The position numbers and the translations under genes are program-made. The notes beneath the pieces were generated by a model that saw nothing but the letters and a program-made list of their open reading frames with translations, had not been told where the DNA came from and did no database searches. A DNA stretch of 64,000 nucleotides from Bosea vaviloviae (lineage in GTDB: Bacteria > Pseudomonadota > Alphaproteobacteria > Rhizobiales > Beijerinckiaceae), in contig NZ_CP017147.1 of the NCBI RefSeq assembly GCF_001741865.1, positions 1,789,001-1,853,000 on the forward strand, in the 5' to 3' direction. Of the stretch, positions 52,406 to 60,620 are shown in pieces; the stretch's first letter is position 1, and each line of letters begins with the position of its first letter.

Positions 52406-52738
52406 TCAGGCCGCTTTCGGCGCGGGCGTGAACGGCTTGACGTCGATGGTGTCGGCCCGCTTGCGGGCTTGCGCGATGTCGTAGCTGTTCTGCATGCGCA
52501 TCAATGTGTCCATCGACAAGCCGAAGGCCTTCTCGAACCGCAACGCCATGTCGGGAGACAAGGCGGCACGGGCGTTGATCAGCGCAGATAGCGCCGGACG
52601 CGTCACGCCGAGCGCGGTGGCGGCTGCGGTCACTGACAAACCTGCCGGCTCGATGATCTCGGTCTTCAGGAAGCTGCCGGGATGAGCGGGGTTCTTCAGG
52701 CGATAGCTCTGCGGAGGTGCGGTCTCGTCATCCATCAA
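52406..52738 (-). CDS. higA: HigA-family antitoxin
   Basis: A 110-aa XRE-type antitoxin of the HigA family. The helix-turn-helix is LSVTAAATALGVTRPALSAL at about 34-53, followed by FEKAFGLSMDTLMRMQNSYD. The opening AHPGSFLKTEII is characteristic of HigA/VapI proteins. It is encoded after the toxin and overlaps its stop (ATGA), the usual hig order. It would repress its own promoter at the palindrome near 53066. Confidence 0.92.
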   Translation of the reverse strand: MMDDETAPPQSYRLKNPAHPGSFLKTEIIEPAGLSVTAAATALGVTRPALSALINARAALSPDMALRFEKAFGLSMDTLMRMQNSYDIAQARKRADTIDVKPFTPAPKAA

Positions 52739-53025
52739 TGATAATCCTCATGGTCGAGATCGATGATCTCGATCTCCGTCTGCTCTATCCGGAAGGTCAT
52801 GCGCCAGTTCTTCGTCACGAACAGGCTCCAGACGCCTTTCCTATCGCCCGTCAGCAGATGCGCCTTCCAAGTGGGTACGGAGCGCAATTCGTCCTGATGG
52901 TCCATGTCCTGCAGGAATGAGATCATCTTCCGAAGCTTATCGACGGCCTGCGGCTGAAGCCCAGATACATCGTCGTTTTCGACGAGGCGCCGGAGTCCCT
53001 TGTGCCTGACGTTCCGGATACGCAT
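52735..53025 (-). CDS. higB: HigB-family mRNA interferase toxin
   Basis: A 96-aa RelE/HigB toxin. The family pattern HKGLRRLVENDDVSGLQP, LRSVPTWKAHLLTGDRKGVWSLFVTKNWRMTFRIE and the ending IDLDHEDYH includes the basic residues and the C-terminal His/Tyr region of ribosome-dependent RNases. The promoter predicted upstream would give a transcript starting at or next to its ATG. The pair is inserted between the LpoA-like gene and hemW. Confidence 0.93.
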   Translation of the reverse strand: MRIRNVRHKGLRRLVENDDVSGLQPQAVDKLRKMISFLQDMDHQDELRSVPTWKAHLLTGDRKGVWSLFVTKNWRMTFRIEQTEIEIIDLDHEDYH

Positions 53026-53032
53026 TGCCTGG

Positions 53033-53074
53033 ACTATAGAGCGAGGAGGTGATTTGTGTAAAGCGACGCTTTAC
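53033..53074 (-). promoter_or_regulatory. higBA promoter with overlapping palindromic operator
   Basis: On the minus strand TTTACA (53062-53057) and TATAGT (53038-53033) are 18 nt apart, each matching the consensus in five of six bases. A perfect 17-bp palindrome with arms GTAAAGCG and CGCTTTAC (53058-53074) overlaps the -35 box. The ATG of higB is 7 nt past the -10 box, so the mRNA should be leaderless or nearly so. Confidence 0.65.
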
Positions 53075-53078
53075 GATT

Positions 53079-54281
53079 TCACGCCGCCAGATCAGCCACC
53101 AGCGCATTGAGCAGCAATGCGCCATCGGGCGTCGCTGCGAGCTTGCCGCCGGGCTTTCGGGTCAGCAGCCCATCCAGGATCAGGCTGGTGACGCGGGGTT
53201 CGCGCAAACTCCGCCCGGACAGGGCCTTGAACACGGCCGGGTCGATGCCCTCGACCAGCCTCAGCCCCATCAGCAGGTACTCGTCGCCCTGGGCTTCGGC
53301 GTTCAGCAATTCGTCCTCGACCAGCGCATGCCCTTCCGCCTCGACGCGGCTCAGCCAGGCTTCCGGGCTCTTTTCGGTCGAATGCGCCATGCGGCCCTGC
53401 GCCGTCACCAATCGGCCATGCGCGCCGGGCCCGATGCCGGCATATTCGCCATAGCGCCAATAGACCAGGTTGTGCCGGCATTCGGCGCCGGGTTTGGCGT
53501 GGTTCGAGATCTCGTAGACCGGCATGCCATGCTTGGCCGTGATCTCCTGCGTGACTTCGTAGAGCGCTGCTCCCGCCTCGTGATCGGGGATCGCGAGCTT
53601 CCCGGCCTTGAACAGCCGCTCGAAGGCTGTGTCGGGCTCTATGGTGAGCTGGTAGAGCGAGAGATGCTCGGCTGCATGGCTGATCGCGAGTTCGAGCTCG
53701 GCGCGCCACAAGGCCGGCGTCTGCCCGACCGAACGGGCATAGATCAGGTCGAAGGAGTAGCGCTCGAAATATTTGCGCGCGATCGCGACAGCATCCAAGG
53801 CCTCCTGCGTCGAATGCATCCGGCCGAGCGCCTTGAGGTCGGTGTCGTTCAGCGCCTGCACACCGAGCGAAACGCGGTTGACGCCGGCGGCGCGAAAATC
53901 CTGGAAGCGCCCGGCCTCGACGCTGGTCGGGTTGGCCTCCAGCGAGACCTCGCAATGGGGATCGACGGCCCAATGCTCTCCGATCGCGTCGAGGATCGCA
54001 CCGACCGTGCGGCCCTCCATCAGTGAGGGCGTGCCGCCGCCGAAGAAGATCGAGGAGACGGTGCGGCCGGGCGTGAGCTCTGCACGATGGGCGATCTCAC
54101 GCCGGAAGGCCGCGACATAGCGTGCCTGGTCGGGCGGTGCATGCCGGACATGGGAGTTGAAGTCGCAATAGGGGCATTTGGCCAGGCAGAACGGCCAATG
54201 CACATAGACCGCGAAACCGGCATCCGCGGTGGGATGCAGGATCGCGCCGGGCCGCTCGGTGAGGGCGGCCGTATTGGTCAT
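53079..54281 (-). CDS. hemW: radical SAM heme chaperone HemW
   Basis: A 400-aa HemN-like protein. The 4Fe-4S cluster motif is C32-x3-C36-x2-C39 in WPFCLAKCPYCDF. IFFGGGTPSLM and EVSLEANPTSVEAGRF follow, as does the HemW-type C-terminal domain. HemW binds heme and transfers it to haem proteins; it is not a coproporphyrinogen oxidase, although it is often labelled so. It overlaps rdgB by ATGA. Confidence 0.95.
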   Translation of the reverse strand: MTNTAALTERPGAILHPTADAGFAVYVHWPFCLAKCPYCDFNSHVRHAPPDQARYVAAFRREIAHRAELTPGRTVSSIFFGGGTPSLMEGRTVGAILDAIGEHWAVDPHCEVSLEANPTSVEAGRFQDFRAAGVNRVSLGVQALNDTDLKALGRMHSTQEALDAVAIARKYFERYSFDLIYARSVGQTPALWRAELELAISHAAEHLSLYQLTIEPDTAFERLFKAGKLAIPDHEAGAALYEVTQEITAKHGMPVYEISNHAKPGAECRHNLVYWRYGEYAGIGPGAHGRLVTAQGRMAHSTEKSPEAWLSRVEAEGHALVEDELLNAEAQGDEYLLMGLRLVEGIDPAVFKALSGRSLREPRVTSLILDGLLTRKPGGKLAATPDGALLLNALVADLAA

Positions 54282-54925
54282 GATGGCTTCCTCAGGCAGG
54301 CGGCGGCGAGTTCGTGGAAGGCGCGCGCGCGATGTGAGAGCCCGGCCGAACCATCCTCGGGAATGCCGTGCTTTTCGTGCGTGGTCATTTCGCCGAAGGT
54401 CTTGGCGTGGCCGTCCGGCCGGAAGATCGGGTCATAGCCGAAGCCGCCGAGCCCGCGCGGTGCATCGACGATCTCGCCGAAAACACGGCCCTCGAACAGT
54501 TCCTGATGCCCGTCGGGCCAGGCGATCACCAGCGCCGAGACGAAATGTGCCCGGCGCTTGTCGGGCGTGGTCGCATCGCGCTTGGACAGCTCGACTTGTA
54601 CGCGGGCGAGCGCCGGGGCGAAGTCTTTGCCCGGACCGGCCCAATTGGCAGAGAACAGGCCCGGCGCGCCGTCGAGCGCATCGATGCAGATGCCGGAATC
54701 ATCGGAGAGCGCCGGCAGGCCGGAGGCCTTGGTCGCGGCGACGGCCTTGATCGCGGCGTTCTCGGAAAACATCATGCCGTCCTCGACCGGCTCGGGCAGG
54801 CCGAGCTCGCCGGCTGAGACCAGCTCGATGCCGTAAGGCCCGAGCAAATCGCGCATCTCGCGCAATTTGCCCTGGTTATGGGTCGCGATCACGACCTTGC
54901 CGGCGAGGAGGCGATGCGTCGTCAT
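54278..54925 (-). CDS. rdgB: XTP/dITP diphosphatase
   Basis: A 215-aa Ham1/RdgB pyrophosphatase that removes non-canonical purine triphosphates. The opening VIATHNQGKLREM, SDDSGICIDALDGAPGLFSANWAG and GGFGYDPIF are family signatures. DGMMFSENAAIKA supplies the metal-binding Glu. It is paired with hemW and lies downstream of rph, a widely conserved order. Confidence 0.95.
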   Translation of the reverse strand: MTTHRLLAGKVVIATHNQGKLREMRDLLGPYGIELVSAGELGLPEPVEDGMMFSENAAIKAVAATKASGLPALSDDSGICIDALDGAPGLFSANWAGPGKDFAPALARVQVELSKRDATTPDKRRAHFVSALVIAWPDGHQELFEGRVFGEIVDAPRGLGGFGYDPIFRPDGHAKTFGEMTTHEKHGIPEDGSAGLSHRARAFHELAAACLRKPS

Positions 54926-54956
54926 TGCTCTTGCCCTACTTGGCTCGGAAACGCGC

Positions 54957-55085
54957 CGTCATCCCGGGCTTGCCCCGGGATCCATCGAAGGGCGTCGCGC
55001 TTTAGGTTAGATCCCGGATCTACGCGGAGCCTGTCCTTGGGCCGGCCGAAGGCCGGACCCGAGGGCTGCGTCCGGAATGGCGTCG
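54957..55085. repeat. dispersed hairpin repeat (family D), copy 2
   Basis: GTCATCCCGGGCTTGCCCCGGGAT forms a stem, and GGCCGGCCGAAGGCCGG a second one. The right edge CGGACCCGAGGGCTGCGTCCGGAATG resembles the edges of 42805-42949. It lies between rph and rdgB. Confidence 0.65.
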
Positions 55086-55113
55086 TGGTTCCCAGCACAG
55101 GAACTACTCCAGA

Positions 55114-55830
55114 TTACGCCACCGCCGCCTTCTGCAGCGCCACGAGCTTGCTCACGCCGCCCTTGGCGAGCTTGAGCAGGGCCAGGAGCTCCTCCTCCGA
55201 GAAGGGCGCGCCTTCGGCCGTTCCCTGCACTTCCACAAGGCCGCCGCCGCCGGTGATGACGAAATTCGCATCGGTCTGCGCGCCGGAATCCTCGATATAA
55301 TCGAGATCGAGCACCGGATTGCCGGCGACGATTCCGCAGGAAATCGCTGCGACATGGTCCTTGAGCGGGTTGGAGCCCTTCAGCATCGAGCGGCCCTCCA
55401 TCCATTTCAGTGCGTCATGCAGCGCGACCCACGCCCCGGTGATCGAGGCCGTGCGGGTGCCGCCATCGGCCTGGAGCACGTCGCAATCGACCACGATCTG
55501 GCGCTCGCCGATCGCGGTCAGGTCGACCACGGCGCGAAGCGAGCGCCCGACCAGGCGCTGGATTTCCTGTGTGCGGCCCGACGGCTTGCCGGAGGTGACC
55601 TCACGGCGATTGCGCTCATGCGTCGCGCGCGGCAGCATCGCATATTCGGCGGTGACCCAGCCCTTGCCGGTGCCGCGCAGCCAGGGCGGACCCTTTTCTT
55701 CCACCGTTGCGGCGCAGAGCACCCGGGTTTCGCCGAAGGTGACCATGCAGGAGCCCTCGGCATAGCGCACCACGCCGCGTTCGAGCGTGACCTTGCGCAT
55801 TTCGTCGGCCGCGCGTTTGGAGGGTCGCAT
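55114..55830 (-). CDS. rph: ribonuclease PH
   Basis: A 238-aa phosphorolytic 3'-5' exoribonuclease that trims tRNA 3' ends. The start [19 protein letters not shown] and the blocks [45 protein letters not shown] (as [15 protein letters not shown]) and [17 protein letters not shown] match the family along its full length. The ATG at 55830 is the only start that gives the normal N-terminus. It is divergent from hrcA. Confidence 0.96.
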   Translation of the reverse strand: MRPSKRAADEMRKVTLERGVVRYAEGSCMVTFGETRVLCAATVEEKGPPWLRGTGKGWVTAEYAMLPRATHERNRREVTSGKPSGRTQEIQRLVGRSLRAVVDLTAIGERQIVVDCDVLQADGGTRTASITGAWVALHDALKWMEGRSMLKGSNPLKDHVAAISCGIVAGNPVLDLDYIEDSGAQTDANFVITGGGGLVEVQGTAEGAPFSEEELLALLKLAKGGVSKLVALQKAAVA

Positions 55831-56157
55831 GGGAGCATCCTGATTGTTCGAAGTTGGCGGCTTGTAAGCGGTTGAGCCGGGGGCGGCAAGGTTGGGAGCC
55901 GGGTTTCGCGACGCTTCTCCCTTCTTCCACCCATCTCGGGCTTGCCCGAGATGGGCAACCCAAAGTGTCAAAGTCGGCAACAGCCGACTTTGACGGGGAG
56001 AAGGGTTCCGCGAGCCCTGGCTCCGCCCGAGACTGGCGCGCCCCTCCTCTCCTCGTGGGAGAAGGGTTCCCCGCGCTCTTCATTTACCGTTTCCGCTTGA
56101 TCCTTCTCAGGTCCAAGCCGACAATAACCCCATGTCGAACCCGCGTTTTCAGCCGAA
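55831..56157. other. rph-hrcA divergent spacer with two strong hairpins
   Basis: CCCATCTCGGG (55930-55940) pairs with CCCGAGATGGG (55945-55955), and TCAAAGTCGGC (55968-55978) pairs with GCCGACTTTGA (55983-55993); both have 4-nt loops. GGAGAAGGGTTCC occurs twice (near 55998 and 56060). No CIRCE element (TTAGCACTC-N9-GAGTGCTAA) is present. No gene was seen in these 327 nt. Confidence 0.65.
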
Positions 56158-57246
56158 ATGAGTGCTCACACGCCGATGCGCCCTGAATCCCCCGGCGGCC
56201 TGATCGAGACCGATCAGCGCTCGCGCGAGATTTTCCGTCAGATCATCGACGGCTACCTCACCACCGGGGAGCCGGTCGGCTCGCGCAACATCGCCCGCCT
56301 GCTGCCGATGACGCTGTCGCCCGCGACTGTGCGCAACGTCATGACCGATCTCGAACTCGCCGGGTTGATCTACGCACCGCATACCTCTGCGGGGCGCCTG
56401 CCCACGGAAAGAGGCCTGCGCTTCTTCGTCGATGCGATGATGGAGGTCGGCAATCTCACCTCCGACGAGCGCACCCGCATCGAGGCGCAGATGAAGGCGG
56501 CCGCCACCAATCGCACGCTGGATGCGACGCTGACAGAGGCCTCGGCCCTGCTCTCGGGTCTCTCGCGCGGCGCCGGCGTCGTCGTCACCACCAAGGCCAA
56601 TGCCCGCCTCAAGCATATCGAATTCGTCCGGCTCGATCCCGCTCGTGCGCTCGTCGTGCTGGTGGCCGATGACGGCACGGTCGAGAACCGGCTGCTTGCC
56701 TTGCCGCCCGGCCTGCCGGCCTCGGCGCTGACGGAGGCCGCGAATTTCCTCAACGCCCGCATCATGGGCAAGACGCTGGGCGATCTGCGCCGTGAGATCG
56801 CCGAGCATCGCGCTGAGATGGAAAGCGAGCTCGATGCGCTGACCGCCAAGCTCGTCGAGAGCGGGATCGCGACCTCGTCGGGTCCCTCGACCGACCGCCA
56901 TCTGATCGTGCGCGGCCAGGCCAATCTGCTGGAGGATCTGAAGGCGCAGGAGGATCTCGAGCGCATCCGCCTGCTCTTCGGCGATCTCGAGACGCAGACC
57001 GATGTCATCGATCTGCTTTCCCGAGCCGAGGCCGGCGATGGCGTGCGCATCTTCATCGGCTCCGAGAACAAACTGTTCTCGATGTCGGGCTCCTCGATGG
57101 TGGCCGCACCCTTCCGTGACGCGGAGCAGCGCATCGTCGGCGTCGTCGGCATCATCGGCCCGACGCGGCTGAACTATGCCCGCATCGTGCCGATGGTGGA
57201 CTATACCGCCAAGGTGGTCGGGCGCCTGCTCGACAGCGGACGGTGA
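56158..57246 (+). CDS. hrcA: heat-inducible transcription repressor HrcA
   Basis: A 362-aa HrcA with an N-terminal winged helix ([28 protein letters not shown] and [19 protein letters not shown]), the GAF-like central domain and the C-terminal dimerisation part ([24 protein letters not shown]). It represses groESL through CIRCE and is kept active by GroEL. grpE, which often follows hrcA, is not in the window; the next gene encodes an ankyrin protein and overlaps it by GTGA. Confidence 0.96.
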   Translation: MSAHTPMRPESPGGLIETDQRSREIFRQIIDGYLTTGEPVGSRNIARLLPMTLSPATVRNVMTDLELAGLIYAPHTSAGRLPTERGLRFFVDAMMEVGNLTSDERTRIEAQMKAAATNRTLDATLTEASALLSGLSRGAGVVVTTKANARLKHIEFVRLDPARALVVLVADDGTVENRLLALPPGLPASALTEAANFLNARIMGKTLGDLRREIAEHRAEMESELDALTAKLVESGIATSSGPSTDRHLIVRGQANLLEDLKAQEDLERIRLLFGDLETQTDVIDLLSRAEAGDGVRIFIGSENKLFSMSGSSMVAAPFRDAEQRIVGVVGIIGPTRLNYARIVPMVDYTAKVVGRLLDSGR

Positions 57247-57902
57247 GGGGGGCGGCCGCCTGGCTGGCGGCCGTTTTGGGTGTGTCGCTGATGATCAGTC
57301 CCGCCGCTGCTGCAGGGCCTGCATTGATCGATGCCGCAGCCGCAGGACGCACCGACGAGGTGGCTCGGCTCATCGTGGCCGGCGCTCCGCTCGAAGCCCA
57401 GGATGCGCAGGGTCGCTCCGCCCTTCTGCTGGCCGTTGCCGGAAACCATGTCGCGACCGCCAAGGCCTTGCTCGATGCCGGTGCGAGCCCGAATACGCAG
57501 GCCGCCAATCGCGACACGCCCTGGCTCCTGGCCGGGGCGTTGGGACGTGCCGAGATCATAGCAGTGATGCTGCCGCGCAAGCCCGACCTGACGATCCGCA
57601 ACCGCTATGGTGGCAACGCCCTGATTCCTGCCTGCGAGCGCGGCCATGTCGAGGCCGTGAAGCTGCTGCTGACCAGCGGCATCGACCTCGATCACGTCAA
57701 TGATCTCGGCTGGACCTGCCTGCTGGAAATCGTGATCCTCGGTGATGGCGGCCCGCGCCATCAGCAGGTGGCAAAGCTCGTGCTCGATGCCGGCGCCAAT
57801 CCCAATCTCGCCGACAAGGATGGCGTGTCGCCGCTCGCCCATGCCCGCCAGAGGGGCCAGCGTGCGGTGGCGGCGCTTATCGAGCAGGCCGGCGGCGGCT
57901 GA
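57243..57902 (+). CDS. exported ankyrin-repeat protein
   Basis: This 219-aa protein starts at a GTG that overlaps the hrcA stop (GTGA). Residues 1-24 form a signal peptide ([12 protein letters not shown]). Five ankyrin repeats follow, with typical units such as [30 protein letters not shown] and [22 protein letters not shown]. It should be periplasmic and act in protein binding. Coupling to hrcA is unusual and hints at co-expression under heat-shock repressor control. Confidence 0.87.
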   Translation: MRGAAAWLAAVLGVSLMISPAAAAGPALIDAAAAGRTDEVARLIVAGAPLEAQDAQGRSALLLAVAGNHVATAKALLDAGASPNTQAANRDTPWLLAGALGRAEIIAVMLPRKPDLTIRNRYGGNALIPACERGHVEAVKLLLTSGIDLDHVNDLGWTCLLEIVILGDGGPRHQQVAKLVLDAGANPNLADKDGVSPLAHARQRGQRAVAALIEQAGGG

Positions 57903-57996
57903 CTCGCTCGATTTGGCATCGCCGCCAGTTCGCGCTACCTCTGCCGCCAACGCGGCCTTCCTGCCGCCCGAAATCTGCACGTCAAGGCTTTATCAG

Positions 57997-58239
57997 ATGA
58001 CCGACACGCTCCCCGACCGTCTCTCCTCGAACCCCAACAGCCCGCATTACAATGAGGAGCTGCTCGCCCGCGACATCGGCGTGCGCTTCAAGGGCGTCGA
58101 TAAGACCAATGTCGAGGAGTATTGCGTCAGCGAGGGCTGGGTGCGCCTCACCGCCGGCAATGCCAAGGACCGCTTCGGCAATCCGATGACGGTGAAGCTC
58201 AAGGGCGAGGTCGAGCCCTATTTCCGCCAAGCTGAGTAA
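57997..58239 (+). CDS. DUF3297 family protein
   Basis: This 80-aa protein matches the DUF3297 family along its length (LPDRLSSNPNSPHYNEELLARDIGVRFKG, then VEEYCVSEGWVRLTAGNAKDRFGNPMTVKLKG). It is small, soluble and of unknown function; the FGNPMTVKLKG end is strongly conserved. The ATG at 57997 follows the ankyrin gene by 94 nt. It is convergent with the DUF1772-like gene. Confidence 0.88.
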   Translation: MTDTLPDRLSSNPNSPHYNEELLARDIGVRFKGVDKTNVEEYCVSEGWVRLTAGNAKDRFGNPMTVKLKGEVEPYFRQAE

Positions 58240-58254
58240 GGCATCCGAGGGGCG

Positions 58255-58725
58255 TCAGTCGCGCCGCGACAAGGCCCATGCGAACAGGCCGGTCGCCAGT
58301 ATGCCAAGCCCGGCGCGAATGCTGTGCAGTTCGCCCCAGCGCGCGATCAGCGCCCGGCTCACCGTGTCGGCCTGATCGAGCGGCAGCGCCTGCAACGCGC
58401 TGTTGATCGGAGCAATCGCGATCAGGGTAAGCGGCAGGTTCGCCAATATGGCGGCCATGCCGAACAGCCAGAGCCGGCGGCCTGTTGCGCGCCAGGACAA
58501 AAAGCCAGCCGCCGCCGTCAAGACGACGAGCGAGGCCTGCATGCGCGTCGCCGGTCCGATCGAGACCTGCCATTGCCGCAGCAAGGCAGGCGCGTCGAGC
58601 GACAGGCGTGCCGGTTGCTCCGCGACGAGGATGTAAAGCGCAGCACCCGTGAACAGGGCAGCCAGCGCGAGGGTGGCGGGGCCGGCGAAACGGGCGGTCA
58701 CGAACCGCGCAGCGGTGTTCTCCAT
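58255..58725 (-). CDS. DUF1772-like four-TM membrane protein
   Basis: This 156-aa protein has four TMs. The pattern LALAALFTGAALYILVAEQPARLSLD, with a first TM followed by a conserved EhPaR segment, then WGELHSIRAGLGILATG at the end, fits DUF1772 (anthrone-oxygenase-like) proteins. The role is unknown. It faces a MarR gene across a 50-bp palindrome, so it is probably that regulator's target. Confidence 0.8.
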   Translation of the reverse strand: MENTAARFVTARFAGPATLALAALFTGAALYILVAEQPARLSLDAPALLRQWQVSIGPATRMQASLVVLTAAAGFLSWRATGRRLWLFGMAAILANLPLTLIAIAPINSALQALPLDQADTVSRALIARWGELHSIRAGLGILATGLFAWALSRRD

Positions 58726-58734
58726 GGCGCTCTC

Positions 58735-58784
58735 TCACTTGAACAGCATGCTATGTATCATTGCATAGCATGCTGTTCAAGTGA
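58735..58784. promoter_or_regulatory. 50-bp palindrome, candidate MarR operator
   Basis: Perfect 21-bp arms (58735-58755 and 58764-58784) flank TATCATTG. Each arm contains ACAGCATGCTATG or its complement. It fills the divergent spacer between the DUF1772-like and MarR genes and starts 10 nt from the former's ATG. Confidence 0.7.
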
Positions 58785-58811
58785 TATCGCCTTGGCCTGA
58801 AGGGTGGTGCA

Positions 58812-59267
58812 GTGGTGATGACGGCGTTCAAGACCCGATCTGCAGGCTACCTCGCGAACCATATGGCGCGCAGCTTCGCCAGGGCGCTCGCCGATGCGAT
58901 CCGCCCGCTGGGCCTGGCGCCGGCTCAGTTCATGGTCCTGCTCGAGCTCTGGCGCGAGGATGGCGTGACGCAGAAGGATCTGGTCCAACGCCTCGATGTC
59001 GAACAGGCGACAATGGCCAGCACGCTTGCGCGCATGGAACGAGACCGGCTGATCGAGCGACGGCCTGATCCCCTGGATGCGCGTGCGCGCACCATCCATC
59101 TCACCGCCCATGCGCGCGCGCTGGAGGTTGCGGCCGTTGGCAAGGCGCGTCAGATCAACCGGCAGGCGCTGGCCGGCTTCAGCGATGACGAGCGCGAGCG
59201 GATGCTCGACGGCATGGCGAGCATCATCGCCGCGTTATCGGCAACTGAAAGCGGCTCTGAGAATTAG
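58812..59267 (+). CDS. MarR-family transcriptional regulator
   Basis: A 151-aa MarR regulator. The winged helix contains VTQKDLVQRLDVEQATMAST as helix-turn-helix (about 53-72) and the wing RRPDPLDARARTIHLT. The GTG at 58812 is chosen because AAGGG is 7 nt upstream; the ATG two codons on has poorer spacing. The 50-bp palindrome before the gene is its probable operator, controlling both itself and the DUF1772-like gene. The ligand is unknown. Confidence 0.9.
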   Translation: MVMTAFKTRSAGYLANHMARSFARALADAIRPLGLAPAQFMVLLELWREDGVTQKDLVQRLDVEQATMASTLARMERDRLIERRPDPLDARARTIHLTAHARALEVAAVGKARQINRQALAGFSDDERERMLDGMASIIAALSATESGSEN

Positions 59268-59794
59268 CCGATCGTCTTGTAGAAGAAGGTCGAGCCGCAA
59301 TCGCGGCCGTCCGGCATCAGGGCGAAGCGGGGGATCGTGCCGATTTCGGTCCAGCCGAGGCGGCCATAGAGCCGCCGGGCGGCGCCGGCTTCGTCGGTGT
59401 CGAGCACCAGAAGCGTGCGTCCCGCCTGCCGCGCGGCCTCTTCGGCCACAAGCATCAGCTTCTCGCCGAGGCCCTGACGCCGCGCGCAGGAATGCACCAG
59501 CACCTTGGCGATCTCGGCGCGGTGCGGCTGGTTGGGTTTGCCGATCAGATGAAGCTGCGCCGTGCCGACGATCTCCCCGGCCAACTTTGCGATCAGCAGC
59601 ACCGTGCGGCCAGCGCCAACCTCGTCGATGACCCCGGTCCAGAAGCCGCGGTAATCCTCCGGCGTATTCCACGCCATGAAGCCGACAGAGGCCCCGTTCG
59701 CGACGCTGTCGCGCAGGATCTCGACCAGCGCCGGGATGGCGTTGCTGGCGGCCTCCGGGGTGAGCGTTTCGATTACGATGGCATCAACCGGCAT
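59264..59794 (-). CDS. GNAT-family N-acetyltransferase
   Basis: A 176-aa acetyltransferase with the acetyl-CoA motif AKVLVHSCARRQGLGEKLM (R/Q-x-x-G-x-G/A type) and the C-terminal LVLDTDEAGAARRLYGRLGW. The ATG at 59794 is preferred because AAGGA lies 8 nt upstream; an ATG 9 nt earlier has no spacing. It follows the XRE-cupin gene by 23 nt, so the two are probably one operon. The substrate amine is unknown. Its stop overlaps the convergent marR end by 4 nt. Confidence 0.88.
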   Translation of the reverse strand: MPVDAIVIETLTPEAASNAIPALVEILRDSVANGASVGFMAWNTPEDYRGFWTGVIDEVGAGRTVLLIAKLAGEIVGTAQLHLIGKPNQPHRAEIAKVLVHSCARRQGLGEKLMLVAEEAARQAGRTLLVLDTDEAGAARRLYGRLGWTEIGTIPRFALMPDGRDCGSTFFYKTIG

Positions 59795-59817
59795 CAGCTT
59801 CATCCTTTGGGCGGCGT

Positions 59818-60393
59818 TCAGCCGGAGGTGGTCAGTACGACGGCATAGCGGGCGGGCACGCTGCCGGGGTTGTGGTAGGCGATCGGCCCGTCGAGCAGCA
59901 TCTGCAGGCAATCTCCCGCCGCCAGCCGGTGCTCGATGCCACCAAGCGTGACCATCATCTCGCCGGCCAGAACCCAGACCTGCTGGTCGAGCCGATGGGC
60001 GCTGCGCGGTGCGTCGAGCAGGACGCGCCCGCCCGCCGGCATCTCGACATCGACGATCTCGATCCCCGAGCCGGTTCCTGGGGGAGAGATGTTGCGCCGG
60101 ACATAGCCGCTGGCCGGATCGGTCCAGACCGGCTGATCGGTGCGCCGCGCGAGCGGGCCGGCATGGCCCTCGTCGCGAAACAGGACCGAGAGAACAATTC
60201 CGAGGCCGGCGCAGATTCGGTCCAGCAGCGCGGCCGTCGGGCTCGATTCGCCCCGCTCCACCCGTGAGATCATCGCGCGGCTGACGCCCGAGCGTTCGGC
60301 CAGCATGTCGAGCGTCAGGCTGCGGCTCTGGCGCAGCGCCTTGATGCGCGCGCCGAGCCGCTGATCGAGTTCGAGGTCATCCATCATTTCCAT
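59818..60393 (-). CDS. XRE-family regulator with cupin domain
   Basis: A 191-aa regulator of HTH-cupin type. The N-terminal helix-turn-helix is TLDMLAERSGVSRAMISRVERGESSP (about 25-50). The C-terminal cupin (about 120-185) includes HRLDQQVWVLAGEMMVTLGG and GDCLQMLLDGPIAYHNPG. Proteins of this type sense small metabolites and commonly control neighbouring acetyltransferase or transport genes. The first of three nearby ATGs is used; the true start may be 6-9 nt later. Confidence 0.9.
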   Translation of the reverse strand: MEMMDDLELDQRLGARIKALRQSRSLTLDMLAERSGVSRAMISRVERGESSPTAALLDRICAGLGIVLSVLFRDEGHAGPLARRTDQPVWTDPASGYVRRNISPPGTGSGIEIVDVEMPAGGRVLLDAPRSAHRLDQQVWVLAGEMMVTLGGIEHRLAAGDCLQMLLDGPIAYHNPGSVPARYAVVLTTSG

Positions 60394-60400
60394 GATACGA

Positions 60401-60411
60401 AGAATTATTCT
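60401..60411. promoter_or_regulatory. small palindrome before the XRE-cupin gene
   Basis: AGAATTATTCT is an 11-bp palindrome 8 nt upstream of the start, in an A+T-rich patch. TTGACG on the minus strand (60429-60424) could be its -35 box. It is a possible autoregulatory site. Confidence 0.35.
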
Positions 60412-60620
60412 ACTATATGAGAACGTCAAGCCCAAACACGGGCCTTCGTCGTCGCTTGCTTCTGACGCAGCGTGAACTCCGCTTTCACCACATTTCCAAG
60501 TCTGGGCGCCGCGACAGGTCGCGTTTCCGGAAAGATTCAGGAATCCGCGCTTTGATGAGCCTCAAACGACGCTCTTGAAGGGCGCGAGTCGCGAAAGAAG
60601 CGACACGGGGGGAAGCGGCC

